Assembly (NCBI RefSeq): GCF_003060865.1
Contig: NZ_CP028918.1
Coordinates: 2,902,001 to 2,966,000, forward strand
DNA length: 64,000 nt
DNA from: Gemmobacter aquarius
Lineage (GTDB): Bacteria > Pseudomonadota > Alphaproteobacteria > Rhodobacterales > Rhodobacteraceae
Direction: 5' to 3'
The notes beneath the pieces are model-generated. The model did not search any database. It saw nothing but the letters and a program-made list of their open reading frames with translations, and had not been told where the DNA came from. Position numbers and translations under genes: made by a program. Positions 19,083-27,717 of the stretch are shown piece by piece. How positions within the stretch are numbered: position 1 is the first letter of the stretch; every line of letters begins with the position of its first letter.

Positions 19083-19751
19083 ATGACCGGCGGCGAACAG
19101 GGTGTGACTTGGAAGGACGGGGTAATCCCCGTCTCGACCCGTTTCGACGACCCGTATTTCTCGCTGGCCGATGGTCTGGCCGAGACGCGGCATGTGTTTC
19201 TGGCGGGCAACGGGTTGCCGGACCGGCTGGCGGACGGGTTCCATGTGGCCGAACTGGGGTTCGGGACGGGGCTGAACCTGCTGGCGCTGCTGATCGCATG
19301 GGCGGGAACGGGGCGGGCGGGGACGTTGCGCTATACCAGCTTCGAGGCCTATCCGCTGGATGCGACCGACATCGCCCGCGCGCTGCGCCATTTCCCCGAG
19401 GCGCAGGCGGTGGCAGGGCCGTTTCTGGCTGCGTGGGACAGTGGAAAGCGCCGCTTTGCGCTGGCGGGGATCGAGGTCGAGGTGGTGATCGGCGATGCCC
19501 GCGACACGCTGCCCGCATGGGGGGCCTGCGCGGATGCGTGGTTTCTGGACGGGTTTTCGCCCGCCAAGAACCCTGAATTGTGGTCGCCGGAACTGATGGC
19601 CGAGGTCGGCGCGCATACGGCCACGGGTGGCACCTTTGCCACCTATACCGCAGCGGGCCATGTGCGCCGGTCGCTGGAAGCGGCGGGTTTCGCCGTCGAA
19701 CGCGTGACCGGCCACGGGCGCAAAAGACATATGACGACAGGACGGAAATGA
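19083..19751 (+). CDS. mnmD: tRNA (5-methylaminomethyl-2-thiouridine)-methyltransferase
   Basis: A 222-residue SAM-dependent methyltransferase matching the MnmC N-terminal (DUF752) domain. ELGFGTGLNLLALL is the SAM-binding loop, DAWFLDGFSPAKNPELWS is the diagnostic family motif, and GGTFATYTAAGHVRRSLEAAGF follows. It methylates nm5s2U to mnm5s2U at the wobble position of tRNAs. It exists here as a stand-alone protein, with an FAD partner encoded divergently. The stop overlaps the next gene by 4 bp (ATGA). Confidence 0.92.
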   Translation: MTGGEQGVTWKDGVIPVSTRFDDPYFSLADGLAETRHVFLAGNGLPDRLADGFHVAELGFGTGLNLLALLIAWAGTGRAGTLRYTSFEAYPLDATDIARALRHFPEAQAVAGPFLAAWDSGKRRFALAGIEVEVVIGDARDTLPAWGACADAWFLDGFSPAKNPELWSPELMAEVGAHTATGGTFATYTAAGHVRRSLEAAGFAVERVTGHGRKRHMTTGRK

Positions 19752-20611
19752 GCCGCAATCGCTCCAAGGGTATCTGGCTGATGGTGGCAGCCGTGTTCTG
19801 CTTTGCCTTGCAGGACGGGTTTTCGCGGCATCTGGCTGAGACGTATAACACGCTCATGGTCATCATGGTGCGCTACTGGGTCTTTGCCGCTTTCGTGCTG
19901 GTGCTGGCCTTGCGCCGCCCCGAGGGGTTTCGTGCCGCGATCCGCACCAAGCGCCCCGTGGTCCATGCGCTGCGCGGCACGCTGCTGGTGGCCGAGGTGT
20001 GCCTGATCGTCTGGGGCTATACCATGATCGGTCTGATCGAAAGCCATGCGGTCTTTGCCGTCTGCCCCTTGCTGATCGCCGCGCTGTCGGGGCCGATACT
20101 GGGCGAAAAGATCGGCTGGCAGCGTTGGGCCGCGATCGGCGCGGGGCTGGTGGGGGTGCTGGTGGTGCTGCGGCCGACCTCGGGCGTGTTTTCCTGGCCT
20201 GCGCTCTTGCCCTTTGCCGCCGCGCTGATGTTTGCGACCTATTCCATCCTGACCCGCCTTTCGGCGCGGGACGAGGCGGTGTTTCCGTCGTTCTTCTGGT
20301 CGGCCATCATCGGGGCGGGGTTCATGACGCTGCTTGGCCTACCGAACTGGCAGGCGGTGCAGGGTGTCGATCTGGGCTATCTTGCGGTCTATTGCGCGCT
20401 GGCGATCCTGTCGCATTGGCTGTTGACCATCTGCTATGAAAACGCCGAGGCCAATGTGGTGCAGCCCTATGCCTATTTGCAGATCGTCTTTGTCACGGTG
20501 ATCGGGATGCTGGTCTATGGCGAGCGGCTTGCGCCCATGGTGGCGCTTGGCACGGTGATCGTGGTCGCGGCGGGGATCTTCGCACTGACGCAGGAACGGC
20601 GGCGGGCATGA
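19748..20611 (+). CDS. DMT superfamily (EamA) transporter, paralogue 1
   Basis: A 287-residue protein with ten hydrophobic segments arranged as two EamA repeats. SRHLAETYNTLMVIMVRYW and GLIESHAVFAVCPLLIAALSGPILGEKIG are typical. It starts at ATG 19748, overlapping the mnmD stop, and its own stop overlaps the next, homologous gene by 4 bp. Substrate unknown; drug/metabolite exporters of this family vary widely. Confidence 0.88.
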   Translation: MSRNRSKGIWLMVAAVFCFALQDGFSRHLAETYNTLMVIMVRYWVFAAFVLVLALRRPEGFRAAIRTKRPVVHALRGTLLVAEVCLIVWGYTMIGLIESHAVFAVCPLLIAALSGPILGEKIGWQRWAAIGAGLVGVLVVLRPTSGVFSWPALLPFAAALMFATYSILTRLSARDEAVFPSFFWSAIIGAGFMTLLGLPNWQAVQGVDLGYLAVYCALAILSHWLLTICYENAEANVVQPYAYLQIVFVTVIGMLVYGERLAPMVALGTVIVVAAGIFALTQERRRA

Positions 20612-21504
20612 CACCGAACGCCACCGCACAGAACACGCGGGCGGGCATCTGGCTGATGGTCGCAACCACACTGGTATTCGCGGTGCAGGACGGCATCTCG
20701 CGGCATCTGGCGGCAAGCTATCCGGTGCAGATGGTTGTGATGATCCGCTTCTGGTTCTTTGCCGCCTTCGTCATGGTCATGGCCGCGCGGCAAAAGGGCG
20801 GGCTGCGTGCGGCGGTCAAGACGCATTATCCGGTGCTGCAGGCGCTGCGCGGGGCGCTGCTGGCGGTGGAAATCTGCGTCTTCGTCGCCGGTTTCGTGAC
20901 GCTGGGGCTGGTGGAAAGCCATGCGGCCTTTGCCAGCTATCCCTTGCTGATCGCTGCCCTGTCGGGGCCGGTGTTGGGCGAGCGGGTGGGCTGGCGGCGC
21001 TGGTGCGCGATATTGGCGGGCTTCGTGGGGGTGGTGATCATCCTGCAACCCGGCGTGGCGGTGTTTTCACCATGGGCGCTGGTGCCGCTTTTGGCCGCGC
21101 TGCTGTTTGCGGTTTACGGGCTGCTCACCCGCTATGTGGCGCGGCGCGACGATCCTGCAGTCAGCTATTTCTGGACCGGGATCGGCGGGGCGGTGGCCAT
21201 GACGGTGCTGGGGATAGGGCATCTGCAACCGATGGCGGGGCCGGATATGGCATGGATGGCGCTGCTATGCTGCACCGCCTGTCTGGGGCACTGGCTGCTG
21301 ATCCGAGCCTTTGCGGTGGCCGAGGCCTCGGCGATCCAGCCCTTTGCCTATCTGCAACTGGTCTGGGCGTCAGGCATCGGCGTGGTGCTGTTTGCCGAAA
21401 CGGTGCGGACCAATGTGGCCATCGGCGCTGGCATCGTGGTGACAGCGGGGGTCTTCACCCTGTGGCGGCAGCGGGTCAGGGCGCGTCAGACGCCCGCCTG
21501 CTGA
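20608..21504 (+). CDS. DMT superfamily (EamA) transporter, paralogue 2
   Basis: A 298-residue ten-helix transporter closely related to the preceding gene: they share GIWLMVA, GISRHLAA and the ESHAxFAxxPLLIAALSGPxLGE block. They look like a tandem duplication that has diverged. Being translationally coupled, they might form a heteromer, as some small DMT proteins do, but each has the full two-repeat length. The 3' end overlaps convergent recO by 29 bp. Confidence 0.88.
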   Translation: MTPNATAQNTRAGIWLMVATTLVFAVQDGISRHLAASYPVQMVVMIRFWFFAAFVMVMAARQKGGLRAAVKTHYPVLQALRGALLAVEICVFVAGFVTLGLVESHAAFASYPLLIAALSGPVLGERVGWRRWCAILAGFVGVVIILQPGVAVFSPWALVPLLAALLFAVYGLLTRYVARRDDPAVSYFWTGIGGAVAMTVLGIGHLQPMAGPDMAWMALLCCTACLGHWLLIRAFAVAEASAIQPFAYLQLVWASGIGVVLFAETVRTNVAIGAGIVVTAGVFTLWRQRVRARQTPAC

Positions 21505-22207
21505 CGAGCGCCAGAAACCGCGCCCGTGCTTCCGGCAGGGGGCGGTCGTTCAGGCCGGTGATCTCGCGCAGCAGGAAATGGCCGGTTACGGCAAGGCCTT
21601 GGGCGATTTCGGCGGCGCTGCCCCCGCCCTGCCCCATCAGTACCTGCGGCAGGGGAAGCAGACGCGCGGCCCAGTCGCCCGCCCCCGCACGGCTGACGGC
21701 GCGGCCGGTTTTCGGGCTGACAAAGGCCAGATCGTCGCGCGCCCCCGTCACGGCGCAGCGCGTAAGGTCGAGGCCGAAGCCGATTTCGTCGAGCAAAAGC
21801 ATTTCCCAACGCAGGTAATCGGGCAGCCAGTCGGCCCCCCGCTCCATGGCGTCAAGCAGCGGCAGCGTAGCGCGGTAAAGGGGTGCGTGCCCTTCGCGTT
21901 CGGGCAGGGCGGCGTGCAGCAGGGCGCAAAGCGCGTTCAGGGCCGACAGCGCCAGATGATCGGCCATGATCGCGGCACGGCTTTGCAAGGGTTCGACGGT
22001 AAAGGCGCCGATATGGGCATCGAGCCGCGCCCGCCACGCCACCTGCACCTGCGTTCCGGGTTGCAACACGGGTGCAAGCTTGCGCGAGGTGCCGCCCCGC
22101 ACGACACCGGCATGGCGGCCATGACCGGCCGTGAAAACCTCGATGATCGCGCTGCTTTCGCCATGCGGCCGGGCCGAGAGCAGAACCCCTTCGTCACGCC
22201 ATTCCAT
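21476..22207 (-). CDS. recO: DNA repair protein RecO
   Basis: A 243-residue protein with the RecO layout: an N-terminal OB fold (MEWRDEGVLLSARPHGESSAIIEVFTAGHGRHAG, given here in part), then a helical domain with YLRWEMLLLDEIGFGLDL and CAVTGARDDLAFVSPKTGRAVS. The zinc-type cysteines of some RecO proteins are reduced to one (RCAVTG). RecO loads RecA on SSB-coated DNA together with RecR. It is the last gene of the conserved era block here, separated from DUF1491 by about 400 bp. Confidence 0.93.
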   Translation of the reverse strand: MEWRDEGVLLSARPHGESSAIIEVFTAGHGRHAGVVRGGTSRKLAPVLQPGTQVQVAWRARLDAHIGAFTVEPLQSRAAIMADHLALSALNALCALLHAALPEREGHAPLYRATLPLLDAMERGADWLPDYLRWEMLLLDEIGFGLDLTRCAVTGARDDLAFVSPKTGRAVSRAGAGDWAARLLPLPQVLMGQGGGSAAEIAQGLAVTGHFLLREITGLNDRPLPEARARFLALVSRRASDAP

Positions 22208-22370
22208 CGCCTGACTATCCACCCTGCGGGCCGGAACGCAAGCGCAGGCAAAGGGGTTCATCCCGCCGGAAACAAAGGGAGAAGGGCATGCGTTGGCGCG
22301 GAAGGGTCACGGCGGCGTCGATGGCGTGGCCCGCGCGGCATGACGGGCGGCGGAGGATTTCACCAACCTG

Positions 22371-22667
22371 ATGGCGCTGATCGTAGCGGTCGGTCTGGGG
22401 CGGTGGCGGCAGGCTGGCCGATTCCGGCGCAAAGGGCGGCCGGGCTGGCAGCCGGCTTGCGCCGCCCATACCCCTTTGTGCGGGGGGCTGGTGACGGGCG
22501 TCTGGCCCGATCCTTTTGCCGTTCTCGACGCGCCGGGGCCGTGGCCGCTGTCGGCCAACGTGGCAGCCCATTGCGCCGGTTTCCTGTGCCTCGGGCTTAT
22601 GGTCACACCTGCCGCGCTGGCGTTTCAGTCGCGCAGACCATCCTGCCCGAGCAGCGTGCGGCCCTGA
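22371..22667 (+). CDS. Doubtful small ORF in the 417-bp gap between recO and DUF1491
   Basis: The interval 22208-22624 has no recognisable gene. The only frame with coding-like codon use gives a 98-residue peptide from ATG 22371 with a cysteine-containing, partly hydrophobic middle (CGGLVTGVWPDPFAVLDAPG and ANVAAHCAGFLCLGLMV). A GGAGGA box lies 16 nt upstream. It overlaps the end of the convergent DUF1491 gene. I do not recognise it; it may be a remnant or chance. Confidence 0.22.
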   Translation: MALIVAVGLGRWRQAGRFRRKGRPGWQPACAAHTPLCGGLVTGVWPDPFAVLDAPGPWPLSANVAAHCAGFLCLGLMVTPAALAFQSRRPSCPSSVRP

Positions 22668-22960
22668 CGGTCCTCGACCTCGATCAGCCACAGGTCGCGG
22701 TCGCGCGCCCTTTGCCGCGCCAGAACGGCGTCGACCGCAGCCTCGTCGCCCTCGGCCAGCACGACCCAGGCCCGCCCGCCGGTTTCGAAATCGACCGAGC
22801 GTTGAAAGGCCCGCGCCCGCCCGTCGAGAGTGGCGGATTTCACGATCACCGCACCGGCGGTCGCATCGCCGCGCGCCACCACGTAAACCGCGATATCGGC
22901 CAGTCGCAGCCGGTTGAGATATGCCGAAACCCAAAGCTCGCTGGTCAGCCGGACTGTCAC
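22625..22960 (-). CDS. DUF1491 family protein
   Basis: A 111-residue protein beginning at GTG 22960 (VTVRLTSELWVSAYLNRLRL). The alphaproteobacterial DUF1491 pattern is clear: an N-terminal WVSAYLNR, VVARGDATAGAVIVKSATLDG and a C-terminal RDLWLIEVEDRQGRTLL. Function unknown. The start lies just behind a copy of the GAGGATATTT element, which supplies the AAAGGCAAGG sequence in front of it. Confidence 0.8.
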   Translation of the reverse strand: MTVRLTSELWVSAYLNRLRLADIAVYVVARGDATAGAVIVKSATLDGRARAFQRSVDFETGGRAWVVLAEGDEAAVDAVLARQRARDRDLWLIEVEDRQGRTLLGQDGLRD

Positions 22961-22971
22961 GCCTTGCCTTT

Positions 22972-23050
22972 CACGCTGGAAAAATATCCTCGGGTGGGTC
23001 CGGGAGGGCAGACAGCCCTTCCGGGGGTCGCCCAAGGGCAGACCGCGTCC
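22972..23050 (-). repeat. GAGGATATTT composite repeat, copy 1
   Basis: On the minus strand, a GGGC-TGTCT-GCCC hairpin is followed by CCCGAGGATATTTTTCCAGCGTGAAA. The same order occurs at 33706-33772 and 39867-39928. Here it lies between era and DUF1491 and ends directly at the DUF1491 ribosome binding site. Confidence 0.75.
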
Positions 23051-23062
23051 CGACCCATCGCC

Positions 23063-23086
23063 CCCCTCTCCCCTCGGGGAGAGGGG
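23063..23086. terminator. GC-rich hairpin 17 bp after the era stop codon
   Basis: Arms CCCCTCTCCCC (23063-23073) and GGGGAGAGGGG (23076-23086) pair perfectly over 11 bp with a 2-nt gap. No U-run follows. It may terminate or attenuate the era operon before DUF1491. Confidence 0.5.
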
Positions 23087-23102
23087 TCGGGGGTGAGGGG
23101 GA

Positions 23103-24056
23103 TCAATCGCCGTCCTTGAAATCGAGGCCCATCTCGGAATATCGCTCTTTCTCTTCCAGCCAGTTCGGCCGCACCTTCACTTGCAGGAACAGGTGCACCG
23201 GCCGTTCGAGGAAGGTCGCGATCTCGGCGCGGGCCTGTTGGCCGATGACCTTGATCGTCTCGCCCCCCGCGCCAAGGATGATGCCCTTGTGGCCGTCGCG
23301 GGCGACATAGATCACTTGGTCGATCCGGGTCGAGCCATCCTTGCGGTCTTCCCAGTTCTCGGTCTCGACCGTCAGCTGGTAGGGCAGTTCCTCGTGCATC
23401 CGCAGGGTCAGTTTCTCGCGCGTCATCTCGGCGGCGATCATTCGCATCGGCAGGTCGGCGATCTGGTCTTCGGGGTAGAACCATTCGCCCTGCGGCACTT
23501 CTTCGGCCAGCCAGTCGCGAAGCGTGTCGATACCGTAGCCGCGTTCGGCGCTGATCATGAAGGTGCGCGCAAAGGGGAAGGCTTCGTTCATCGACTCAGT
23601 CAGGCGTAGCAGGTTCTCGGCCTTGATCTTGTCGATCTTGTTGATCGCCAGCGCCACCTTGGTGCCGCGCGGGATCTTGTCCTTCAGGCTGTCGACGATG
23701 GCCTTGACGCCTTCGGTGGCCCCCCGATGCGCCTCGATCAGCAGCACGATGATATCGGCATCGGCCGCCCCGCCCCAGGCTGCGGCGACCATGGCGCGGT
23801 CGAGGCGGCGGCGCGGGCGGAACAGGCCGGGCGTATCGACAAAGACGATCTGCGACCGTCCTGCCATGCACACACCCCTGATGCGCGACCGCGTGGTCTG
23901 GACCTTGTGCGTCACGATAGACACCTTGGCCCCCACCATGCGGTTCAGCAGGGTCGATTTGCCGGCGTTCGGCTCGCCGATCAGGGCGACGAAACCTGCG
24001 CGTTTCGGGCTTTGGTCTTCGGGGGCGTTGGTCGGTTGGTCGATGTCGTCAGTCAT
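23103..24056 (-). CDS. era: GTPase Era
   Basis: A 317-residue protein with the Era GTPase G-motifs GEPNAGKS (G1), DTPG (G3) and NKID (G4). The C-terminal KH domain shows [22 protein letters not shown]. Era binds the 3' end of 16S rRNA and checks 30S maturation. It overlaps the end of rnc by 8 bp, the standard rnc-era pair. The protein has a short acidic N-terminal extension ([15 protein letters not shown]). Confidence 0.97.
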   Translation of the reverse strand: MTDDIDQPTNAPEDQSPKRAGFVALIGEPNAGKSTLLNRMVGAKVSIVTHKVQTTRSRIRGVCMAGRSQIVFVDTPGLFRPRRRLDRAMVAAAWGGAADADIIVLLIEAHRGATEGVKAIVDSLKDKIPRGTKVALAINKIDKIKAENLLRLTESMNEAFPFARTFMISAERGYGIDTLRDWLAEEVPQGEWFYPEDQIADLPMRMIAAEMTREKLTLRMHEELPYQLTVETENWEDRKDGSTRIDQVIYVARDGHKGIILGAGGETIKVIGQQARAEIATFLERPVHLFLQVKVRPNWLEEKERYSEMGLDFKDGD

Positions 24057-24753
24057 TTTCGGCCTCCATGCGGGCGAGAAGCGCGCGCGCCGCTGCCTGT
24101 TCCGCCGCCCGTTTGCCGCTGGCGCGGCCTGTCTCGGACTGGCCCGTGGTCAGACGGGCCTCGACGGTAAAAATCGGTTGATGGTCGGGGCCTTCGCGCC
24201 CCGTTTCGAGATAGGCGGGCGGCGGCAGGCCACGGGCTTGCGCCCATTCCTGAAGCGCCGATTTCGGATCGCGGGCATTGGTCTCGGCATCGGCGATCCG
24301 GCCACCCCAGAGCCGCAGCACCATGTCGCGGGCCGTTTCGAACCCTGCGTCCAGATAGACTGCGGCGATCAGCGCCTCCATGGCATCGCCAAGCAGGGCT
24401 TCCTTGCGGCGCCCGCCCGACAGCATTTCGGACCGGCCGAGTTTCAGCACATCGCCCAGACCGATGTCGCGCGCGACCTCGGCGCAGGTTTCCTGCCGCA
24501 CCAGCGCGTTGAAGCGCGGGGCAAGCTGGCCTTCGGCCGCCTGCCCGTCGGCATCGAAAAGCGCGGTCGCGATCGACAGGCCAAGCACGCGGTCTCCAAG
24601 AAACTCGAACCGCTCGTTCGAGGGGCGGGTGGGCGAGGACAGCGAGGAATGCGTGACCGCCCGGAGCAGCAACTCCGGGCGGTGGAAGTCGTGCCCGATG
24701 CGGGCCGAGAAGGCGGCCAGTTCGGCCGCGAGTTTGATCGTGGGACGGCTCAC
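24049..24753 (-). CDS. rnc: Ribonuclease III
   Basis: A 234-residue protein. The signature [14 protein letters not shown] contains the catalytic acidic residues, [17 protein letters not shown] the second acidic cluster, and a C-terminal double-stranded-RNA-binding domain runs from [14 protein letters not shown]. It processes rRNA and structured RNAs. The start is GTG at 24753, overlapping the lepB stop (GTGA); [15 protein letters not shown] then gives the normal length. Confidence 0.96.
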   Translation of the reverse strand: MSRPTIKLAAELAAFSARIGHDFHRPELLLRAVTHSSLSSPTRPSNERFEFLGDRVLGLSIATALFDADGQAAEGQLAPRFNALVRQETCAEVARDIGLGDVLKLGRSEMLSGGRRKEALLGDAMEALIAAVYLDAGFETARDMVLRLWGGRIADAETNARDPKSALQEWAQARGLPPPAYLETGREGPDHQPIFTVEARLTTGQSETGRASGKRAAEQAAARALLARMEAEND

Positions 24754-25541
24754 TCGATCGCCTTGAAGAAGCGGTCGGGCCGCCATGTCCAGAAATAGAG
24801 CATCGACCGGCCAGCAGACGAGAAGATCACGCGGTCGGCGCGGCCGATCAGGAATTCGGCAGGCACGAAGCCCACGCCGCCCACGGCTTGGCCAAAGCGG
24901 CTGTCCTGGCTATTGTCGCGGTTGTCGCCCATGAAGAAGTAATGCCCCGGCGGCACGGTGAAGATGTCGGTGTTGTCGGCAAAACCGTTGTTGTCGATGT
25001 TCAGGATATTGTGCTTTACGCCGTTCGGCAGGGTCTCGACATAGCGCGACGAGGTGCAGACGCCGCCTTCGCCCACTGGGCCGTTCTCGCAACGCGGCAG
25101 GTTGCCCATCGGGCCCTGTTTTTCATAGATTTCCTCGAAGGTGCCGGCGGCTTCCTGCGGCACTTGGGTGCCGTTCAGGAAAAGCACGCCGTTCTTCATC
25201 TGCACGGTATCGCCCGGCAGGCCGATCAGGCGCTTGATGAAATCGGTGCCGTTGACGGGATGGCGGAAGACCACGACATCGCCACGTTCGGGTTCGCCGC
25301 CAAGGATGCGGCCCGAGATCGGGCAGAACGAAAACGGGCAGGAATAACGCGAATAGCCGTAGGCCATCTTGTTGACGAAAAGGAAATCGCCGATCAGCAG
25401 CGTGTCCTTCATCGAGCCCGATGGAATCCAGAAGGGCTGGAAAAAGAGCGTGCGGAAGATGCCCGCGATGAGCAGCGCGTAGACAACGGTCTTTACCGTT
25501 TCGAGCAAGCCGCCATCTTGACGTGCAGAAGTTTTCGCCAT
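24750..25541 (-). CDS. lepB: Signal peptidase I
   Basis: A 263-residue membrane protease. One N-terminal transmembrane helix ([16 protein letters not shown]) is followed by [13 protein letters not shown] with the catalytic serine, [11 protein letters not shown] with the catalytic lysine, and [13 protein letters not shown], the conserved box E. It removes signal peptides of Sec-exported proteins. It lies between acpS and rnc, as in other alphaproteobacteria. Confidence 0.97.
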   Translation of the reverse strand: MAKTSARQDGGLLETVKTVVYALLIAGIFRTLFFQPFWIPSGSMKDTLLIGDFLFVNKMAYGYSRYSCPFSFCPISGRILGGEPERGDVVVFRHPVNGTDFIKRLIGLPGDTVQMKNGVLFLNGTQVPQEAAGTFEEIYEKQGPMGNLPRCENGPVGEGGVCTSSRYVETLPNGVKHNILNIDNNGFADNTDIFTVPPGHYFFMGDNRDNSQDSRFGQAVGGVGFVPAEFLIGRADRVIFSSAGRSMLYFWTWRPDRFFKAIE

Positions 25542-25636
25542 TCTCGGGTCATCCCTTGGGTGCAGCCGCCCATAGCATCACACGGCGGTCGGCGCTACAT
25601 GCGCGGGCGCGGGGCCTGAGTCAAGTTCGGCGCGGA

Positions 25637-26062
25637 TCACGTTCTTGACTGTGTGGCAGGTGCCAGCGGGCGGGCCTCGATCACCACGAAGGCCTGCGCC
25701 CAGGGGTGATCGTCGGTCAGTGTGACGTGGATCACCGCCTGATGCCCTGCGGGGGTCATGGCGGCGAGGCGTTCGGCGGCCCAGCCGGTGACATGCATCA
25801 CGGGTTGACCGGACGAGAGGTTGGTCACGGCCATGTCTTTCCACGAGATGCCCATGCGAAGGCCGGTGCCCAGCGCCTTTGAACAGGCCTCTTTCGCGGC
25901 CCAGCGTTTGGCATAGGTGGCAGCGATGGCACGCGGGCGGCTTTGCGCCTTGCGCTGTTCGCGGGCAGTAAAGACGCGGGTCAGGAAGCGGTCACCGAAG
26001 CGGGCTATGGTGGCCTCGATCCGTTCGATATTGGCAAGGTCGGAGCCGATTCCGAGGATCAT
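25637..26062 (-). CDS. acpS: Holo-[acyl-carrier-protein] synthase
   Basis: A 141-residue 4'-phosphopantetheinyl transferase. [16 protein letters not shown] carries the metal-binding Asp of the GIGxD motif, and [15 protein letters not shown] carries the second motif WxxKEAxxK. It converts apo-ACP to holo-ACP using CoA. The start at 26062 gives the family N-terminus; the longer frame upstream begins within the palindromic repeats. Cotranscribed with pdxJ and lepB in this block, though hairpins separate it from pdxJ. Confidence 0.95.
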   Translation of the reverse strand: MILGIGSDLANIERIEATIARFGDRFLTRVFTAREQRKAQSRPRAIAATYAKRWAAKEACSKALGTGLRMGISWKDMAVTNLSSGQPVMHVTGWAAERLAAMTPAGHQAVIHVTLTDDHPWAQAFVVIEARPLAPATQSRT

Positions 26063-26073
26063 GCGACGCGACC

Positions 26074-26189
26074 GAAGATTTTCTGCGATAATCTTCCGCA
26101 ACGAATTTTCTGCGAAAATTCAGCGGTCGAACGGGAGGCCTGAATTTTCGCAGAAAATTCGTTGGCCGGATTTTTCGCAGAAAACTCCG
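26074..26189. repeat. Palindromic hairpin cluster 3 (TC-GCA-GA variant)
   Basis: Four hairpins: GAAGATT(T)TC-TGC (26074-26096, one internal mismatch) and GAATTTTC-TGC (26103-26121), then GAATTTTC-GCA (26142-26160) and CGGATTTTTC-GCA (26167-26189, one mismatch). The second and third are exact reverse complements of each other over 19 nt. The loop trinucleotide differs from the other clusters, but the 2+2 inverted layout is the same. The last hairpin abuts the pdxJ stop codon. Confidence 0.9.
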
Positions 26190-26948
26190 TCACGCCAGCC
26201 CCTCACGTGCGAGGTCCATGCGGCGGCGCATTTCGTCGATTGCCCCTTCCAGCCCGCGATAGATCGCCTCGCCGATCACGAAATGGCCGATGTTGAGTTC
26301 CATCACCTCGGGCATGGCAGCGATGGGCGCCACGTTGTCATAGGTCAGGCCATGGCCTGCGTGGACTTCCAGACCCAGCGCATGGGCCAGTGCCGCGCCG
26401 CGTTTCAGGCCCTGCAATTCGGCTTCGGACTCGGCCATGCGGTCTTCGGCGTGGAGTTCGGAGTATAGGCCCGTGTGCAATTCGATGACTGCGGCGCCGA
26501 TGGCGGCCGAGGCTTCGATCTGGCGCGGATCATGGCCGATGAACATCGACACGCGGCAGCCCGCGGCGGCGAGTTCGCCGACGTAATCGGTCAGCCGCGC
26601 CTGATCGCCCGCTACATCCAGCCCGCCTTCGGTTGTGCGTTCCTGCCGCTTTTCGGGGACGAGGCAGACGGCGTGGGGGCGCAGGCGCAGGGCGATGGCC
26701 TTCATCTCGTCTGTGGCGGCACATTCGAAGTTGAGCGGGATGGCAAGCCCTGCCCTGAGGGCTTCGATATCCGTATCGCGGATGTGGCGGCGGTCTTCGC
26801 GCAGATGGGCGGTGATGCCGTCGGCGCCTGCCGCTTCGGCCAGCAGGGCGGCGCGCAGGGGGTCGGGCCAGACCGAGCCGCGCGCATTGCGGACCGTCGC
26901 CACGTGGTCGATGTTCACGCCGAGCCGCAGTCGTCCGAGGGGTTTCAT
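26190..26948 (-). CDS. pdxJ: Pyridoxine 5'-phosphate synthase
   Basis: A 252-residue TIM-barrel protein with the family start RLGVNIDHVATVRNARG, followed by GADGITAHLREDRRHI and, near the C-terminus, EVHAGHGLTYDNV and ELNIGHFVIGEAI. It condenses 3-amino-2-oxopropyl phosphate and deoxyxylulose phosphate in the DXP-dependent vitamin B6 pathway. Start MKPLGRLRLG at 26948. Confidence 0.97.
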   Translation of the reverse strand: MKPLGRLRLGVNIDHVATVRNARGSVWPDPLRAALLAEAAGADGITAHLREDRRHIRDTDIEALRAGLAIPLNFECAATDEMKAIALRLRPHAVCLVPEKRQERTTEGGLDVAGDQARLTDYVGELAAAGCRVSMFIGHDPRQIEASAAIGAAVIELHTGLYSELHAEDRMAESEAELQGLKRGAALAHALGLEVHAGHGLTYDNVAPIAAMPEVMELNIGHFVIGEAIYRGLEGAIDEMRRRMDLAREGLA

Positions 26949-26981
26949 CGCTTTGGTCCTTTTAACGCGTCTGAACGAATA

Positions 26982-27679
26982 TTAGGGCGCGGGGGGCGCT
27001 TCGTCATCCCCGCCCTTTGCCGCATCGCGCTTGAGTTTTGCCGCCGCCGCCGCCAGCGTCTCGCGCAGGGTTTTGCGGCGGTCATGGCGTTCTTTCGCCT
27101 TGGCGGCGCGGGCCTTTTGATAGGCATGCACCAAGGGGATGGTCAGGTAATAGAACACCGCCGACAGCACGAGGCCGGGGATGAGCGCGCCGATGAAATA
27201 GGGCAGGTAGATTTCATTCCAGAACTGCAAAAGCCCGTCCCAGCGGGCGTGTTCGGGGCCAAACAGGGCAAGGACGTTGAACCAAAGGTCTTCGCCCGCA
27301 TTGGCAAAGGCGCGGCCGATATAGGCGGCAGTCAGCGGCTTTTCGATGCCCATGATCCAATGCCCGAAGGACATGGCAAAGACGGCGAAGAAGGGCGTGG
27401 TGATCGGGTTGGTGTTGAAGGTGGCCAGAAGGGCCGCCAGCAGGTTGCCGTTCACCGCGCGTGACGCCGCCCATGCCGCGACGAATTGCATGCCGGGAAG
27501 CGGCAGGAAGCCGACGAGCGATCCGGCGAATACCCCCGCGCGATGCGGTGGGGTTGGTCGGGAAGGCGGCGCATGCGGTGCAGGACGTATTGCGTCGCAC
27601 GTTTGAAGCCGCCCTGGGGGTAGACCATCTCGCGCGTCCATCCCCACAGGGTTCTGGGATTGCGCCGCTTGAAAACCAA
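26982..27679 (-). CDS. DUF2062 membrane protein, apparent one-base frameshift at a C5 run
   Basis: The gene is split over two frames. The 5' part, from TTG 27679 behind a GGGGGACGG box, gives VFKRRNPRTLWGWTREMVYP and HRMRRLPDQPHRIARG, the usual DUF2062 N-terminus. The rest, from GVFAGSLVGFLPLPGMQF to the C-terminus, is in the next frame. Adding one base to the C5 run at 27533-27537 (plus strand) joins the two and gives a normal 232-residue protein with two or three hydrophobic helices and a charged tail. Either the run is miscounted in the assembly or the gene is broken or phase-variable. It lies between rsh and pdxJ, a position I recall it holding in relatives. Function unknown. Confidence 0.78.
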
Positions 27680-27717
27680 ATAACCGTCCCCCGATGTGCC
27701 GCAGAACCGTGACCGGT

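Noticed and set aside
22215..22934. Minus-strand 239-codon ORF overlapping the DUF1491 gene
   Set aside because: Arginine/glycine-rich shadow with no similarity; DUF1491 in another frame is the real gene.
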